From Sphingopyxis sp. H053 (lineage in GTDB: Bacteria > Pseudomonadota > Alphaproteobacteria > Sphingomonadales > Sphingomonadaceae): a stretch of 64,000 nucleotides of DNA. Positions 1 to 7,472 of the stretch are shown here, piece after piece. A program made the translations under genes and the position numbers. The DNA lies in contig NZ_LNRU01000013.1 of assembly GCF_001468225.1 (NCBI RefSeq), forward strand, positions 62,001 to 126,000, in the 5' to 3' direction. Under the pieces are notes generated by a model, which did no database searches, had not been told where the DNA came from, and saw only the letters and a program-made list of their open reading frames with translations. Each line of letters begins with the position of its first letter. Position 1 is the stretch's first letter.

Positions 1-689
1 CCCAGCCGGTTCGCCTGCGGGACGCGGACGTCGTCGAAGAAGACCTGATTGAATTCATGGTCGCCCGCGAGCGTGCGGATCGGTTCGACTATGATCCCCG
101 GCGTCGCCATGTCGAGCAGCAGGAAGCTGATCCCCGCCTGCGGCTTGCCTTCGTTCGACGTGCGGACAAGTGCGAACATGCGGTTGGCGAAATGCGCGTG
201 CGTCGTCCAGATCTTCGACCCGTTCAGGATATAATCGCTGCCATCGGGCACCGCGCGCAATTGCAGCGCGGCCAGGTCGGATCCCGCGCCGGGCTCCGAA
301 AAGCCCTGGCACCAATAATCCTCGCCCGATAATATGCGCGGCAGATAATGCGCGCGCTGTTCGGCGCTGCCATAATGCATGATCACCGGGGCGACCATCT
401 TGAGACCCATCGGCGCGAGGTTCGGTGCCCCGGCCTGCGCGCACTCGGCGGCGAAGATGTAACGTTCGATCTCGCTCCATCCCGGGCCGCCGAATTCGGC
501 GGGCCAGTCGGGCGCTGCCCAGCCTTTGGCATGGAGGATGCGCTGCCACGGCAGCGAGATGTCGGGATCGATAAAGACGCTTGTCGCACGCGCCGCACCG
601 CGGCGGATATCGTCGGGCAGATGCGCGGCGAGGAAGGTGCTCACCTCATCGCGAAAGGCTGTCAGCGCCGGGTCGTTCAGCATGTCCAT
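1..689 (-). CDS. Acyl-CoA dehydrogenase, C-terminus cut by window edge
   Basis: FAD-dependent acyl-CoA dehydrogenase. It would introduce the alpha,beta double bond into an acyl-CoA thioester in beta-oxidation or a related catabolic route. Reading the reverse strand from 689 gives an uninterrupted frame with family signatures: WPAEFGGPGWS near residue 60, CQGFSEPGAGSDLA near residue 115 (the acyl-CoA/FAD-binding region), a GSKIWTTHAHFAN stretch, and finally HEFNQVFFDDVRVP, the usual sequence before the C-terminal helical domain. That domain, with any catalytic base, lies outside the window. ATG at 689 is chosen; ATG at 683 is equally possible and neither has a strong ribosome-binding site. It follows the LuxR gene in the same direction after 49 bases, so the two may be co-transcribed. 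Family assignment is firm; substrate is unknown. Confidence 0.93.
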   Translation of the reverse strand, partial: MDMLNDPALTAFRDEVSTFLAAHLPDDIRRGAARATSVFIDPDISLPWQRILHAKGWAAPDWPAEFGGPGWSEIERYIFAAECAQAGAPNLAPMGLKMVAPVIMHYGSAEQRAHYLPRILSGEDYWCQGFSEPGAGSDLAALQLRAVPDGSDYILNGSKIWTTHAHFANRMFALVRTSNEGKPQAGISFLLLDMATPGIIVEPIRTLAGDHEFNQVFFDDVRVPQANRL

Positions 690-738
690 GCCCCGGACTT
701 GTAGGTCGCGGTGAGGCGGGGCCAAGCTGGCACCTGCA

Positions 739-1485
739 TCAGGCCGCGCGCGCGCCGACGAAGCCCAGCCCCGCGGCGATCTGGATCGACTGCGCGCGCC
801 CGGTCGCGCCGAGCTTTGCCGCGGCGTTGCGCAGGTGGAACCGCACCGTCGATACCGACAGTGTCAATATGATCCCGATCTCGCCGTCGGTCTTGCCCGC
901 CGCTGCCCAGCGCAGGCACTGCACCTCGCGGCGGGTCAGCGTCTGCGGCACGGTGGCGTTGCGCGGCCGGTCGCGCGCTTCATTGTGCGTCGCGACGAGC
1001 TTGAGCGCGAGATTGTGCAGGTCGCCGGCGTGCTTTGCGAACAGCGCCTCGACCCCGACGGGTTCGCGCGAGCACCAGAAGACGGCGCCGACCAGCCCGC
1101 GCGGCAGATGCACCGGCGCGATGATCGCTTCGCCGAAATTGGGCGTGTTTTTCGCCTGCGAGCAGTCCACCTCGTCGAGCAGATGCGTCGGCCGCCATGT
1201 GCCGAGATGTCCATCGCTGTAATAAAAGGGTTCGGCGACGAGCCGCGCGGCGGTCAGGAAAGCCAGTTGCAACGCCAGCTTGCGGTCGCGCCAATAGGCA
1301 TAGTTCGGGTCGACCCATCGGAAACTCGTTTCGGCATAGGGGCGACCCGCCTCGTCGCTCATCGGTTCGGGGTCGCCGAGGTCGGCCTGCGCCGCGACGA
1401 AGGGCAGGCCGATCTTGTCGCCCGCTGCCTGCACCGCTGCAATCAGCGCGGGCATTTCCGCCCAGGATTCGCGCTGATGATCCAT
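739..1485 (-). CDS. LuxR-family transcriptional regulator
   Basis: DNA-binding regulator of 248 residues. The N-terminal ~165 residues look like an autoinducer-binding-type sensor domain (FRWVDPNYAYWRD and VHLPRGLVGAVFWCSRE are the recognisable parts). The C-terminal ~60 residues are a classic LuxR helix-turn-helix: TLTRREVQCLRWAAAGKTDG followed by EIGIILTLSVSTVRFHLRNA. No luxI synthase gene is nearby, so if it senses an acyl-homoserine lactone it would be a LuxR solo; it may instead sense a catabolic intermediate. A GGAG stretch precedes the ATG at 1485. It is divergent from the TonB-dependent receptor at 1628, with a palindrome between them, and lies upstream of an acyl-CoA dehydrogenase, which suggests local control of catabolic genes. 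The ligand is unknown. Confidence 0.9.
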   Translation of the reverse strand: MDHQRESWAEMPALIAAVQAAGDKIGLPFVAAQADLGDPEPMSDEAGRPYAETSFRWVDPNYAYWRDRKLALQLAFLTAARLVAEPFYYSDGHLGTWRPTHLLDEVDCSQAKNTPNFGEAIIAPVHLPRGLVGAVFWCSREPVGVEALFAKHAGDLHNLALKLVATHNEARDRPRNATVPQTLTRREVQCLRWAAAGKTDGEIGIILTLSVSTVRFHLRNAAAKLGATGRAQSIQIAAGLGFVGARAA

Positions 1486-1508
1486 GCTCCGCTTTTCCCT
1501 CCGCTATC

Positions 1509-1524
1509 CTGACACAGGTGTCAG
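1509..1524. promoter_or_regulatory. lux-box-like palindrome, candidate LuxR operator
   Basis: CTGACACAGGTGTCAG has perfect 7-base arms around a central AG. It lies in the divergent interval between the LuxR gene (start 1485) and the TonB-dependent receptor (start 1628). Size, CTG...CAG ends and position match a LuxR-type operator. Binding by the adjacent regulator is inferred. Confidence 0.5.
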
Positions 1525-1627
1525 CTTGTTCGTCCGGCCGCAATCCTCTGTTTTGTCACGGTCCGGTTTCGCGCGACGCTCGCACAAAGACGAGCTCCGC
1601 GACAAGCCGTTTGAGGGAGGATGAGTG

Positions 1628-4078
1628 ATGAAGGCAATGCGTATTTTCCTGGGCGCGGGTTCCGCGATGGGGCTCGCCCTGGCGGTGCCGGCGTTCGCCG
1701 CCGAGGAAGCGCCCGCCAATACGGTCGCGGCCGAAGGCGACATCATCGTCACTGCGCAGCGCCGCGCCGAATCGATGAACGACGTCGGCATGGCGATTCA
1801 GGCGGTCGACGGCGCGACGCTCGAAAACCTCCGCGTCACCGACATGCGCGACCTCACCACGGTGGCGCCGAGCTTCACCGTCTCGCAAAGCTATCAGGGC
1901 GTGCCGACCTATACGCTGCGCGGGATCGGCTTCAACACGATCAACCTCTCCTCGACCTCGACCGTCGGTACTTACGTGGACGAAGTCGCCTACGCCTATC
2001 CGATCATGAACACCGGCCCGGTCATGGACCTCGAACGCGTCGAAGTGCTCAAGGGGCCGCAGGGCACGCTCTATGGCCGCAACACGACCGCGGGCCTGAT
2101 CAACTTCATCACCGCCAAACCGACCGACAGCTTCGAGGGCAGCATCAAGGCCGATCTCGGTAACTATCAGACGTATAATATCGGTGGTCATATCTCGGGC
2201 CCGCTCGGCGAGGGAATCGCGGCGCGCATCGCGTTCCGCAGCGAGAATAGCGACAAGGGCTGGCAGGTCAGCAATACGCGGGGCGAACGGCTCGGCGAGG
2301 TCGAGAAATATGGCGTGCGCGGGTCGCTCGCGATCGATCCCGCGCCGGGGACGCATTTCGATCTGTCGGTCACATATTGGCGCAACAAGTCGGACACCGT
2401 TGCCGGGCAGGGGATCGGTTTCACCCCCGCGACCAACCCGGTCAGCGGCACCAGCAACTCGCGCTTCTTCAACGCGCCGGGGCTTGCCACTTATCTGGCG
2501 AACAATTTCCCGACCAAGGCGAGCCAAGCCGACTGGGCGCCCGAAGCGTCGCGCTCGGCCGATATCGGCACCGGGCTCGGTCTCGATGGCCCGCTCGCCG
2601 AGGATAATCGTTTCTGGGGTCTCAAGCTGCGCTGGGACCAGGATCTCGGTGAGACGGCGAAGCTCGTCTCGCTCACCAGCTACAACGACTTCAAGCGCAA
2701 CGCGCTCTCCGACTGGAGCGGCGCGCCGTTCGAAATCCTCCTCCAGAACACCGTCGGGCGGATCAAGAGCTTTGCGCAGGAACTGCATGTCGAGGGCGAG
2801 GCGGGCGCGGTGAACTGGCTCGTCGGCGGCTATTATGCGAACGACCGCATCATCGATTCCAACCGCACTCTGCTCGGCCAGAACGCCAACGTCGGACTGA
2901 TCCGCGCGGCGGGGGCGCCGCTTCTCGCCAGCCCGATCTTCAATTCGGGCGGCTATACCCCGCTGCAACTCAGCCAGGCTTTTCGCACCTATGAGGATTT
3001 CGGGCGCATCCGCACCAGGACCTGGAGCATTTTCGGCAACGCCGATGCCGAACTGACCGACCAGCTCAAGCTCACCGTCGGGGTGCGCTATACCGAGGAC
3101 AAACAGCGCTACAACGGCTGCTCGCGCGACTTCAACGGCAATATGCTGCCCAACGTCAACGTCGTGAACCGCGCGCTCTATCTGCAAACCTATGGCATGC
3201 TCGCGCCGCAGATTTCGCAAGGGCAGTGCAACACCTTCGACCCCGCGACGGGCACCTTCGGCGAGGTGCAGTCGCTGCTCAAGGAAAACAACGTCGCGTG
3301 GCGCGTCGCGCTCGACTGGTCGCCGAACGACGACACCTTGCTCTACGCCTCGGTGTCGCGCGGCTATAAATCGGGGACGACGCCGATCAACGCCGCAAAC
3401 CTCGCGCGCCAGAATGCGCCGGTGAAACAGGAAAAGCTGACCGCCTACGAAGTCGGCGTGAAGGCGACGCTCGCCGACCGCGCGGTGCAGGCCAATCTCT
3501 CGGCCTTCTATTATGATTATCGCGACAAGCAGATCAGCACCTATTTCGCCGATCCGATCTATACCGCGCTCTCGCGCCTCGATAATGTCCCCGACAGCGA
3601 AGCCTATGGCGTCGAGGGCGAGCTGACGATCCGGCCGGCGACCGGCCTTACGATCGCGGCCAATGCGCTCTATCTGAAGACACGGATCAACGACTACAAC
3701 GGCACCAACGCGGCGGGGCAGCCGCAGAATTTCGACGGCGCCGAATTCATCTACAGCCCCAAATTCCAGGGCAGCCTGACGCTCGCTTACGACACGCCGG
3801 TCAGCGACACGGTCAACCTGACCGGCGCGGTCAGCGCGCGTTACCAGAGCAAGTCGAACACGATCTTCGAGGATCTCGATCTCTACAAGGTCGATGCCTA
3901 TGGCACGGTCAACGCGAGCCTTGGCCTGAAGGACGAAAGCGGCTGGTCGGTGTCGCTGTGGGCAAAGAACCTGTTCGACAAATATTACTGGTCGGCCGTC
4001 GCCAGCAACGCCAACGTCGTGGTGCGTTTCGCCAACCAGCCGCGAACCTATGGCCTGACCGTGGGTTACGAGTTTTAA
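1628..4078 (+). CDS. TonB-dependent receptor
   Basis: Outer-membrane active transporter of 816 residues. A signal peptide ends near residue 24 (AVPAFA-A), followed by a TonB box (DIIVTAQRR, residues 38-46). The plug domain contains LERVEVLKGPQGTLYGRNTT, and a 22-stranded barrel with many aromatic-ended strands follows, ending in the typical terminal phenylalanine (GLTVGYEF). The start is ATG 1628 because GAGGGAGG at 1613-1620 lies 7 bases upstream; a GTG at 1625 is too close to it. The sequence type is the sphingomonad iron-complex-receptor-like class that usually carries organic substrates rather than siderophores. No FecI/FecR genes are nearby. The DUF2236 oxygenase starts 15 bases downstream, so the pair is probably an operon. 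Substrate unknown, perhaps hydrophobic given the neighbours. Confidence 0.95.
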   Translation: MKAMRIFLGAGSAMGLALAVPAFAAEEAPANTVAAEGDIIVTAQRRAESMNDVGMAIQAVDGATLENLRVTDMRDLTTVAPSFTVSQSYQGVPTYTLRGIGFNTINLSSTSTVGTYVDEVAYAYPIMNTGPVMDLERVEVLKGPQGTLYGRNTTAGLINFITAKPTDSFEGSIKADLGNYQTYNIGGHISGPLGEGIAARIAFRSENSDKGWQVSNTRGERLGEVEKYGVRGSLAIDPAPGTHFDLSVTYWRNKSDTVAGQGIGFTPATNPVSGTSNSRFFNAPGLATYLANNFPTKASQADWAPEASRSADIGTGLGLDGPLAEDNRFWGLKLRWDQDLGETAKLVSLTSYNDFKRNALSDWSGAPFEILLQNTVGRIKSFAQELHVEGEAGAVNWLVGGYYANDRIIDSNRTLLGQNANVGLIRAAGAPLLASPIFNSGGYTPLQLSQAFRTYEDFGRIRTRTWSIFGNADAELTDQLKLTVGVRYTEDKQRYNGCSRDFNGNMLPNVNVVNRALYLQTYGMLAPQISQGQCNTFDPATGTFGEVQSLLKENNVAWRVALDWSPNDDTLLYASVSRGYKSGTTPINAANLARQNAPVKQEKLTAYEVGVKATLADRAVQANLSAFYYDYRDKQISTYFADPIYTALSRLDNVPDSEAYGVEGELTIRPATGLTIAANALYLKTRINDYNGTNAAGQPQNFDGAEFIYSPKFQGSLTLAYDTPVSDTVNLTGAVSARYQSKSNTIFEDLDLYKVDAYGTVNASLGLKDESGWSVSLWAKNLFDKYYWSAVASNANVVVRFANQPRTYGLTVGYEF

Positions 4079-4092
4079 AGGAGAAGAGCCGC

Positions 4093-4989
4093 GTGGCGCG
4101 TTTGGCGATGCAGAGTGAATATCTCGGGACGGCGATCGATTTCGCCGCGCCCCTCGGCGAGCCCGCGCTGCTCGCGCCCGACAGCGTCCAGTGGCGTATC
4201 TACAAGAACCCGATCGCGCTCGGCATCGGCGGGATCGCTGCGGTGCTGCTCGAATTCGCCGAGCCGCGTATCCGATCGGGGGTGTGGGACCATTCGACCT
4301 ACAAGGCCGACCCGATCGGCCGCTCGCGCCGCACCGGGCTCGTCGCGATGCTCGCCTGCTATGGCCCCGCGAGCAGCGCGAAAGCCGTCATCGGGCAGGT
4401 GAACCGGATGCATGGCAAGGTCAAAGGCGATACGCCCGGCGGCACGAAATATCGCGCGCTCGATCCGGTATTGCTCGATTGGGTCGCCGCAACCGCTTCT
4501 TATGGCTTCCTGATGGCCTATGACCGTTTCGTTCATCGGATCAGCGATACCGACAAGGACCGCTTCATGGCCGATGGCGATGCGATCGGGCGCGAGTTCG
4601 GGGCGCGGCATACGCCGCCCACTGTCGATGCCTTCATGGCAATGATGGACGAACTCGAACCGTGCTTCGAACCGCATCCGATCATCTTCGAATTTCTCGA
4701 CATTATCCAGTCGGGCCGCGCCGCGCCGGGCGTGCCGCGTTTCCTGCATCGCGCGATCGCGCGCGCGTCTGTGTCGCTGCTTCCGGGGCATATCCGGCGC
4801 CAGCTCGAACTCGGCCCGCGTTACGATCTGACGCGGTTCGACCGCACCGCGCTGCGCATCGCCGGCCGGCTTGCCGACCGTCACGTCGATCGCACCGCGC
4901 CGCATTGTCAGGCGAGCGTCCGCCTTGGCCTGCCGCATGATTTCCTGTTCAAATCACCCGCCGAGCAGCGGCGCTTGCTCGCCGCCTAG
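4093..4989 (+). CDS. Oxygenase MpaB/DUF2236 family protein
   Basis: Predicted haem-dependent oxygenase-like protein of 298 residues in the DUF2236 family, which includes latex-clearing protein and the fungal enzyme MpaB. Family features visible are the N-terminal SVQWRIYKNPIALGIGGIAA region, a conserved VWDHSTYKADPIGR, VNRMHGKVKG (a candidate haem-ligand histidine) and LDWVAATASYGFLMAYDRFV. GTG 4093 is taken as the start because AAGGAGAAGA, overlapping the receptor's stop codon, is correctly spaced. Co-directional with and 14 bases after the TonB-dependent receptor. The stop overlaps by 4 bases the stop of the convergent amidohydrolase gene. The family name is secure; the substrate is not, since the family acts on polyisoprenoid and terpenoid-type molecules as well as unknown ones. 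Confidence 0.85.
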   Translation: MARLAMQSEYLGTAIDFAAPLGEPALLAPDSVQWRIYKNPIALGIGGIAAVLLEFAEPRIRSGVWDHSTYKADPIGRSRRTGLVAMLACYGPASSAKAVIGQVNRMHGKVKGDTPGGTKYRALDPVLLDWVAATASYGFLMAYDRFVHRISDTDKDRFMADGDAIGREFGARHTPPTVDAFMAMMDELEPCFEPHPIIFEFLDIIQSGRAAPGVPRFLHRAIARASVSLLPGHIRRQLELGPRYDLTRFDRTALRIAGRLADRHVDRTAPHCQASVRLGLPHDFLFKSPAEQRRLLAA

Positions 4990-6683
4990 CTGCAGCGATT
5001 AAAGCCTGCGCCGCGCACCGCGCGCCCCGGCGTCGCGCCGCTATGCTCGCCATTCCGCAACACGCCAACGCCGTTGACGAAAACGTCGCGCATCCCGACC
5101 GAATATTGGTGCGGTTTCTCGAAGGTCGAGCGGTCGCCGATCGTCGCCGGATCGAACACCACGACATCGGCATAATAGCCGGGCTTCAGCGCCCCGCGAT
5201 CCTTGATGCCCAAATTGGTCGCGGGCAGGGTGGTGAGGCGGTACACCGCCTGCTCGAGCGAAATCAGCTTTTCGTCGCGGACGTAGCGCCCGAGCAGCCG
5301 CGCGAAATTACCATAGGTACGCGGGTGTGCGCCCGATTTCAGGAAGACGCCCTCGGTCGCCTGCGACGCTGCGTCGGAGCCGAAGCTCATCCATGGCAGC
5401 TGGATCTGCCTCCGCACATTGTCCTCGGACATCAGGAAATAGACGGTGCCGACGCGCGAGCCGTCCTCGACGACGAGGTCCATCGCGACCTCTTCGGGGC
5501 TTTTGCCGCGCATCGCCGCGACCTCGGCGAGCGTCTTTCCGGTCAGCGGTTTCAGCGCGTCATTCTTGAACCCCGACAGGATCATCTTGTCGGCGCCCGC
5601 GCCGAAATAGAGATTTTCCCAGTCGCTGCCCGGCTTCTTCATCTCGGCGGCGACGCGCGCGCGGATCGCGGGGTCTTTCAGCCGCTTGATCCACTCCTCG
5701 AGCCCGCCTGCCTGCACCCACGTCGGCATCGCGGCGTCGAGCCCGGTCGCACCCGCGGTATAGGTGTACATGTCGGTCGTGATCTTCAGCCCTTCGGCGC
5801 GCGCCGCCTCGATCTTCTTCACGATCGTGTCGAGCTTGCTCCAGTTGCTGCGCCCCGCCATCTTGAGGTGATAGATTTCGGCCGGCGCGCCCGAGCGGCG
5901 CGAAATGTCGATCAGCTCGTCGACGGCTTCCTCGATCCGGTCGCCTTCGGAGCGCATGTGGCTGATATACATGCCGCCGCATTTCGCCGCTTCGCTCGTC
6001 AGCGCAACAAGTTCGTCGGTCTCGGCATAGGATCCCGGCGCATAGATGATTGAGCTGCCGACCCCCATCGCGCCTTCGTTCATCGCCTGACGGACGAGAG
6101 TGCGCATCCGGCCGAGCTGTTCGGGGGTCGGGTCGACATCGCCTTCGCCCAGCTCATGGACGCGCACCGTCGCGGCGCCGACGAAGCTCGCGACATTGGT
6201 CGACACGCCGCGCTTTTCGAGCCAGCCCAGATAATCGCCAAGCGATGTCCACTCGATGGGAAATTTGATGTCGCCCTGTCGTTCGGTCTCCAGCGCCTTC
6301 ATCTTGGCGTTCACCGGCCCCATCGACCAGCCTTCGCCCATTACCTCCAGCGTGACGCCCTGCCTTATGTCGCTTTGGCTCTTGGGGTCGGCGATCAGCG
6401 ACTCGGTCGCCCAGCTCAGCATGTTGATGAAGCCCGGCGCGACCGCCATGCCCTTGGCCGCAATCTCGGTCTTTGCGGTGCCGTCGACCTTGCCCACCGC
6501 GACGATGCGGTCGTCCTTGATCGCGACGTCGCCGACGACCGGCGCCTTGCCCGACCCGTCGTAGATCGTCCCGCCGCGGATGATGAGGTCGTAGGCGGGC
6601 GTCTGTGCGGCCACCGATGCGGATACCAGCATCGAACTGCAAAGCAGCATGAAGGAAGGTGCGAAGCGCCGGTGGGATGCCAT
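4986..6683 (-). CDS. Secreted N-acyl-D-amino-acid deacylase-like amidohydrolase
   Basis: Amidohydrolase-superfamily enzyme of 565 residues, most like N-acyl-D-amino-acid deacylases, which release D-amino acids from N-acyl forms. A signal peptide ends near residue 26 (VSASVAAQ), so it should act in the periplasm. The family frame is clear: YDLIIRGGTIYDGSG, VAPGFI, ISHMRSEGDRIEEAVDE, AEIYHLKM, ITTDMYTYTAGATGLDAAMP, WMSFGSDAAS and a C-terminal LKPGYYADVVVFDP. The first metal-binding HxH expected after APGFI is absent: residues 85-91 read FINMLSW. The metal centre must therefore differ from D-aminoacylase, or the protein belongs to a divergent clade. It is 23 bases downstream of and co-directional with the XRE-cupin regulator. 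Substrate is inferred from the D-amino-acid context only. Confidence 0.85.
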   Translation of the reverse strand: MASHRRFAPSFMLLCSSMLVSASVAAQTPAYDLIIRGGTIYDGSGKAPVVGDVAIKDDRIVAVGKVDGTAKTEIAAKGMAVAPGFINMLSWATESLIADPKSQSDIRQGVTLEVMGEGWSMGPVNAKMKALETERQGDIKFPIEWTSLGDYLGWLEKRGVSTNVASFVGAATVRVHELGEGDVDPTPEQLGRMRTLVRQAMNEGAMGVGSSIIYAPGSYAETDELVALTSEAAKCGGMYISHMRSEGDRIEEAVDELIDISRRSGAPAEIYHLKMAGRSNWSKLDTIVKKIEAARAEGLKITTDMYTYTAGATGLDAAMPTWVQAGGLEEWIKRLKDPAIRARVAAEMKKPGSDWENLYFGAGADKMILSGFKNDALKPLTGKTLAEVAAMRGKSPEEVAMDLVVEDGSRVGTVYFLMSEDNVRRQIQLPWMSFGSDAASQATEGVFLKSGAHPRTYGNFARLLGRYVRDEKLISLEQAVYRLTTLPATNLGIKDRGALKPGYYADVVVFDPATIGDRSTFEKPHQYSVGMRDVFVNGVGVLRNGEHSGATPGRAVRGAGFNRCS

Positions 6684-6706
6684 CAGTTTCTCCGTGATCT
6701 GGGGTG

Positions 6707-7342
6707 TCAGCCGTGCAGGCTCATCAGGCTGTCCATCAGCCCGTCGTCGGCGCTCGAGCAGACGCCGAGAACCAGCGCCTCCTCATATCCCTCGGCGACG
6801 ACATAGGCGTGGCCCATCGACGAATCGAGATAAATGCCCTGACCGGTCTTCAGCGCGACGGGGTCATAGAATTCGGTGTGAATCTCGACCTCGCCCTCAA
6901 GGACGAAGATGAATTCCTCGCCCTGATGGCGGACGAGATCGCCGAATTCGCGCGCACTGTGCGCGCGGATTCGCGTGATGATCGGGATCATCCGCTTTTG
7001 CCGCAGGTCGGTGCACAGATAGTGATAGTCGTAATTGTCGGTGGTGACGCGCACCGCCTGGTCGATCGTGCCGATGCTGCGGCGGCCGGTGACGCGCGGG
7101 GCCGTATCTTCGTCATCCTCGGCGAACAGGTCCGACATGCGGATGTTGAGTCGCTGGCTGAGCTGCTGGAGCTTGTCATAGCTCAGCGTCAGCCGGTCGT
7201 GCTCGACCTTCGACAGCGTCGAGACGGGGATGCCCGATTTCGCGCTCATTTCCTTGAGCGTCCAGCCGTTTCGCGAGCGAATGCTCTTCATCACCGTGCC
7301 GAGCGTTGGCGGGGCTCCGCGATCAGCCATTAATTTTTCCAT
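6707..7342 (-). CDS. XRE-family regulator with C-terminal cupin domain
   Basis: One-component regulator of 211 residues. Residues ~13-72 are an XRE/Cro helix-turn-helix (IRSRNGWTLKEMSAKSGIPV, STLSKVEHDRLTLSYDKLQQ). Residues ~130-205 form a cupin barrel (RHQGEEFIFVLEGEVEIHTE, KTGQGIYLDSSMGHAYV), the usual small-molecule sensor in this class. ATG 7342 is the longest start; ATG 7330 (MADRG) is an alternative. It is divergent from the S12 hydrolase/epimerase operon. Two near-identical promoter elements, at 7350 and 10481, stand before the S12 gene and the M19 dipeptidase gene, so it probably controls the whole D-peptide locus plus the downstream amidohydrolase. The inducing ligand is unknown. Confidence 0.92.
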   Translation of the reverse strand: MEKLMADRGAPPTLGTVMKSIRSRNGWTLKEMSAKSGIPVSTLSKVEHDRLTLSYDKLQQLSQRLNIRMSDLFAEDDEDTAPRVTGRRSIGTIDQAVRVTTDNYDYHYLCTDLRQKRMIPIITRIRAHSAREFGDLVRHQGEEFIFVLEGEVEIHTEFYDPVALKTGQGIYLDSSMGHAYVVAEGYEEALVLGVCSSADDGLMDSLMSLHG

Positions 7343-7349
7343 TCCATAT

Positions 7350-7378
7350 TTGACAATTTTCCAATCAGGATCATTATG
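7350..7378 (+). promoter_or_regulatory. Promoter element upstream of S12 hydrolase operon
   Basis: A consensus -35 TTGACA (7350-7355) is followed, after 17 bases, by ATTATG (7373-7378). The 12 bases TTGACAATTTTC recur exactly at 10481-10492 before the dipeptidase operon, and similarity continues for about 10 more bases (AT-AGGA). TTATGTCC at 7374-7381 also recurs near the second site (10465-10472). It lies between the divergent XRE-cupin gene and the S12 gene, the expected place for that regulator's operator. Confidence 0.6.
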
Positions 7379-7472
7379 TCCCTATCGGGCCAATAGATGT
7401 TGGTCCCTTGGTAAGGGGTCGCGCGGCTTGCTGCAAGATGTGACAGGCCGCGACAATGAAAAGGGGAAAGCG

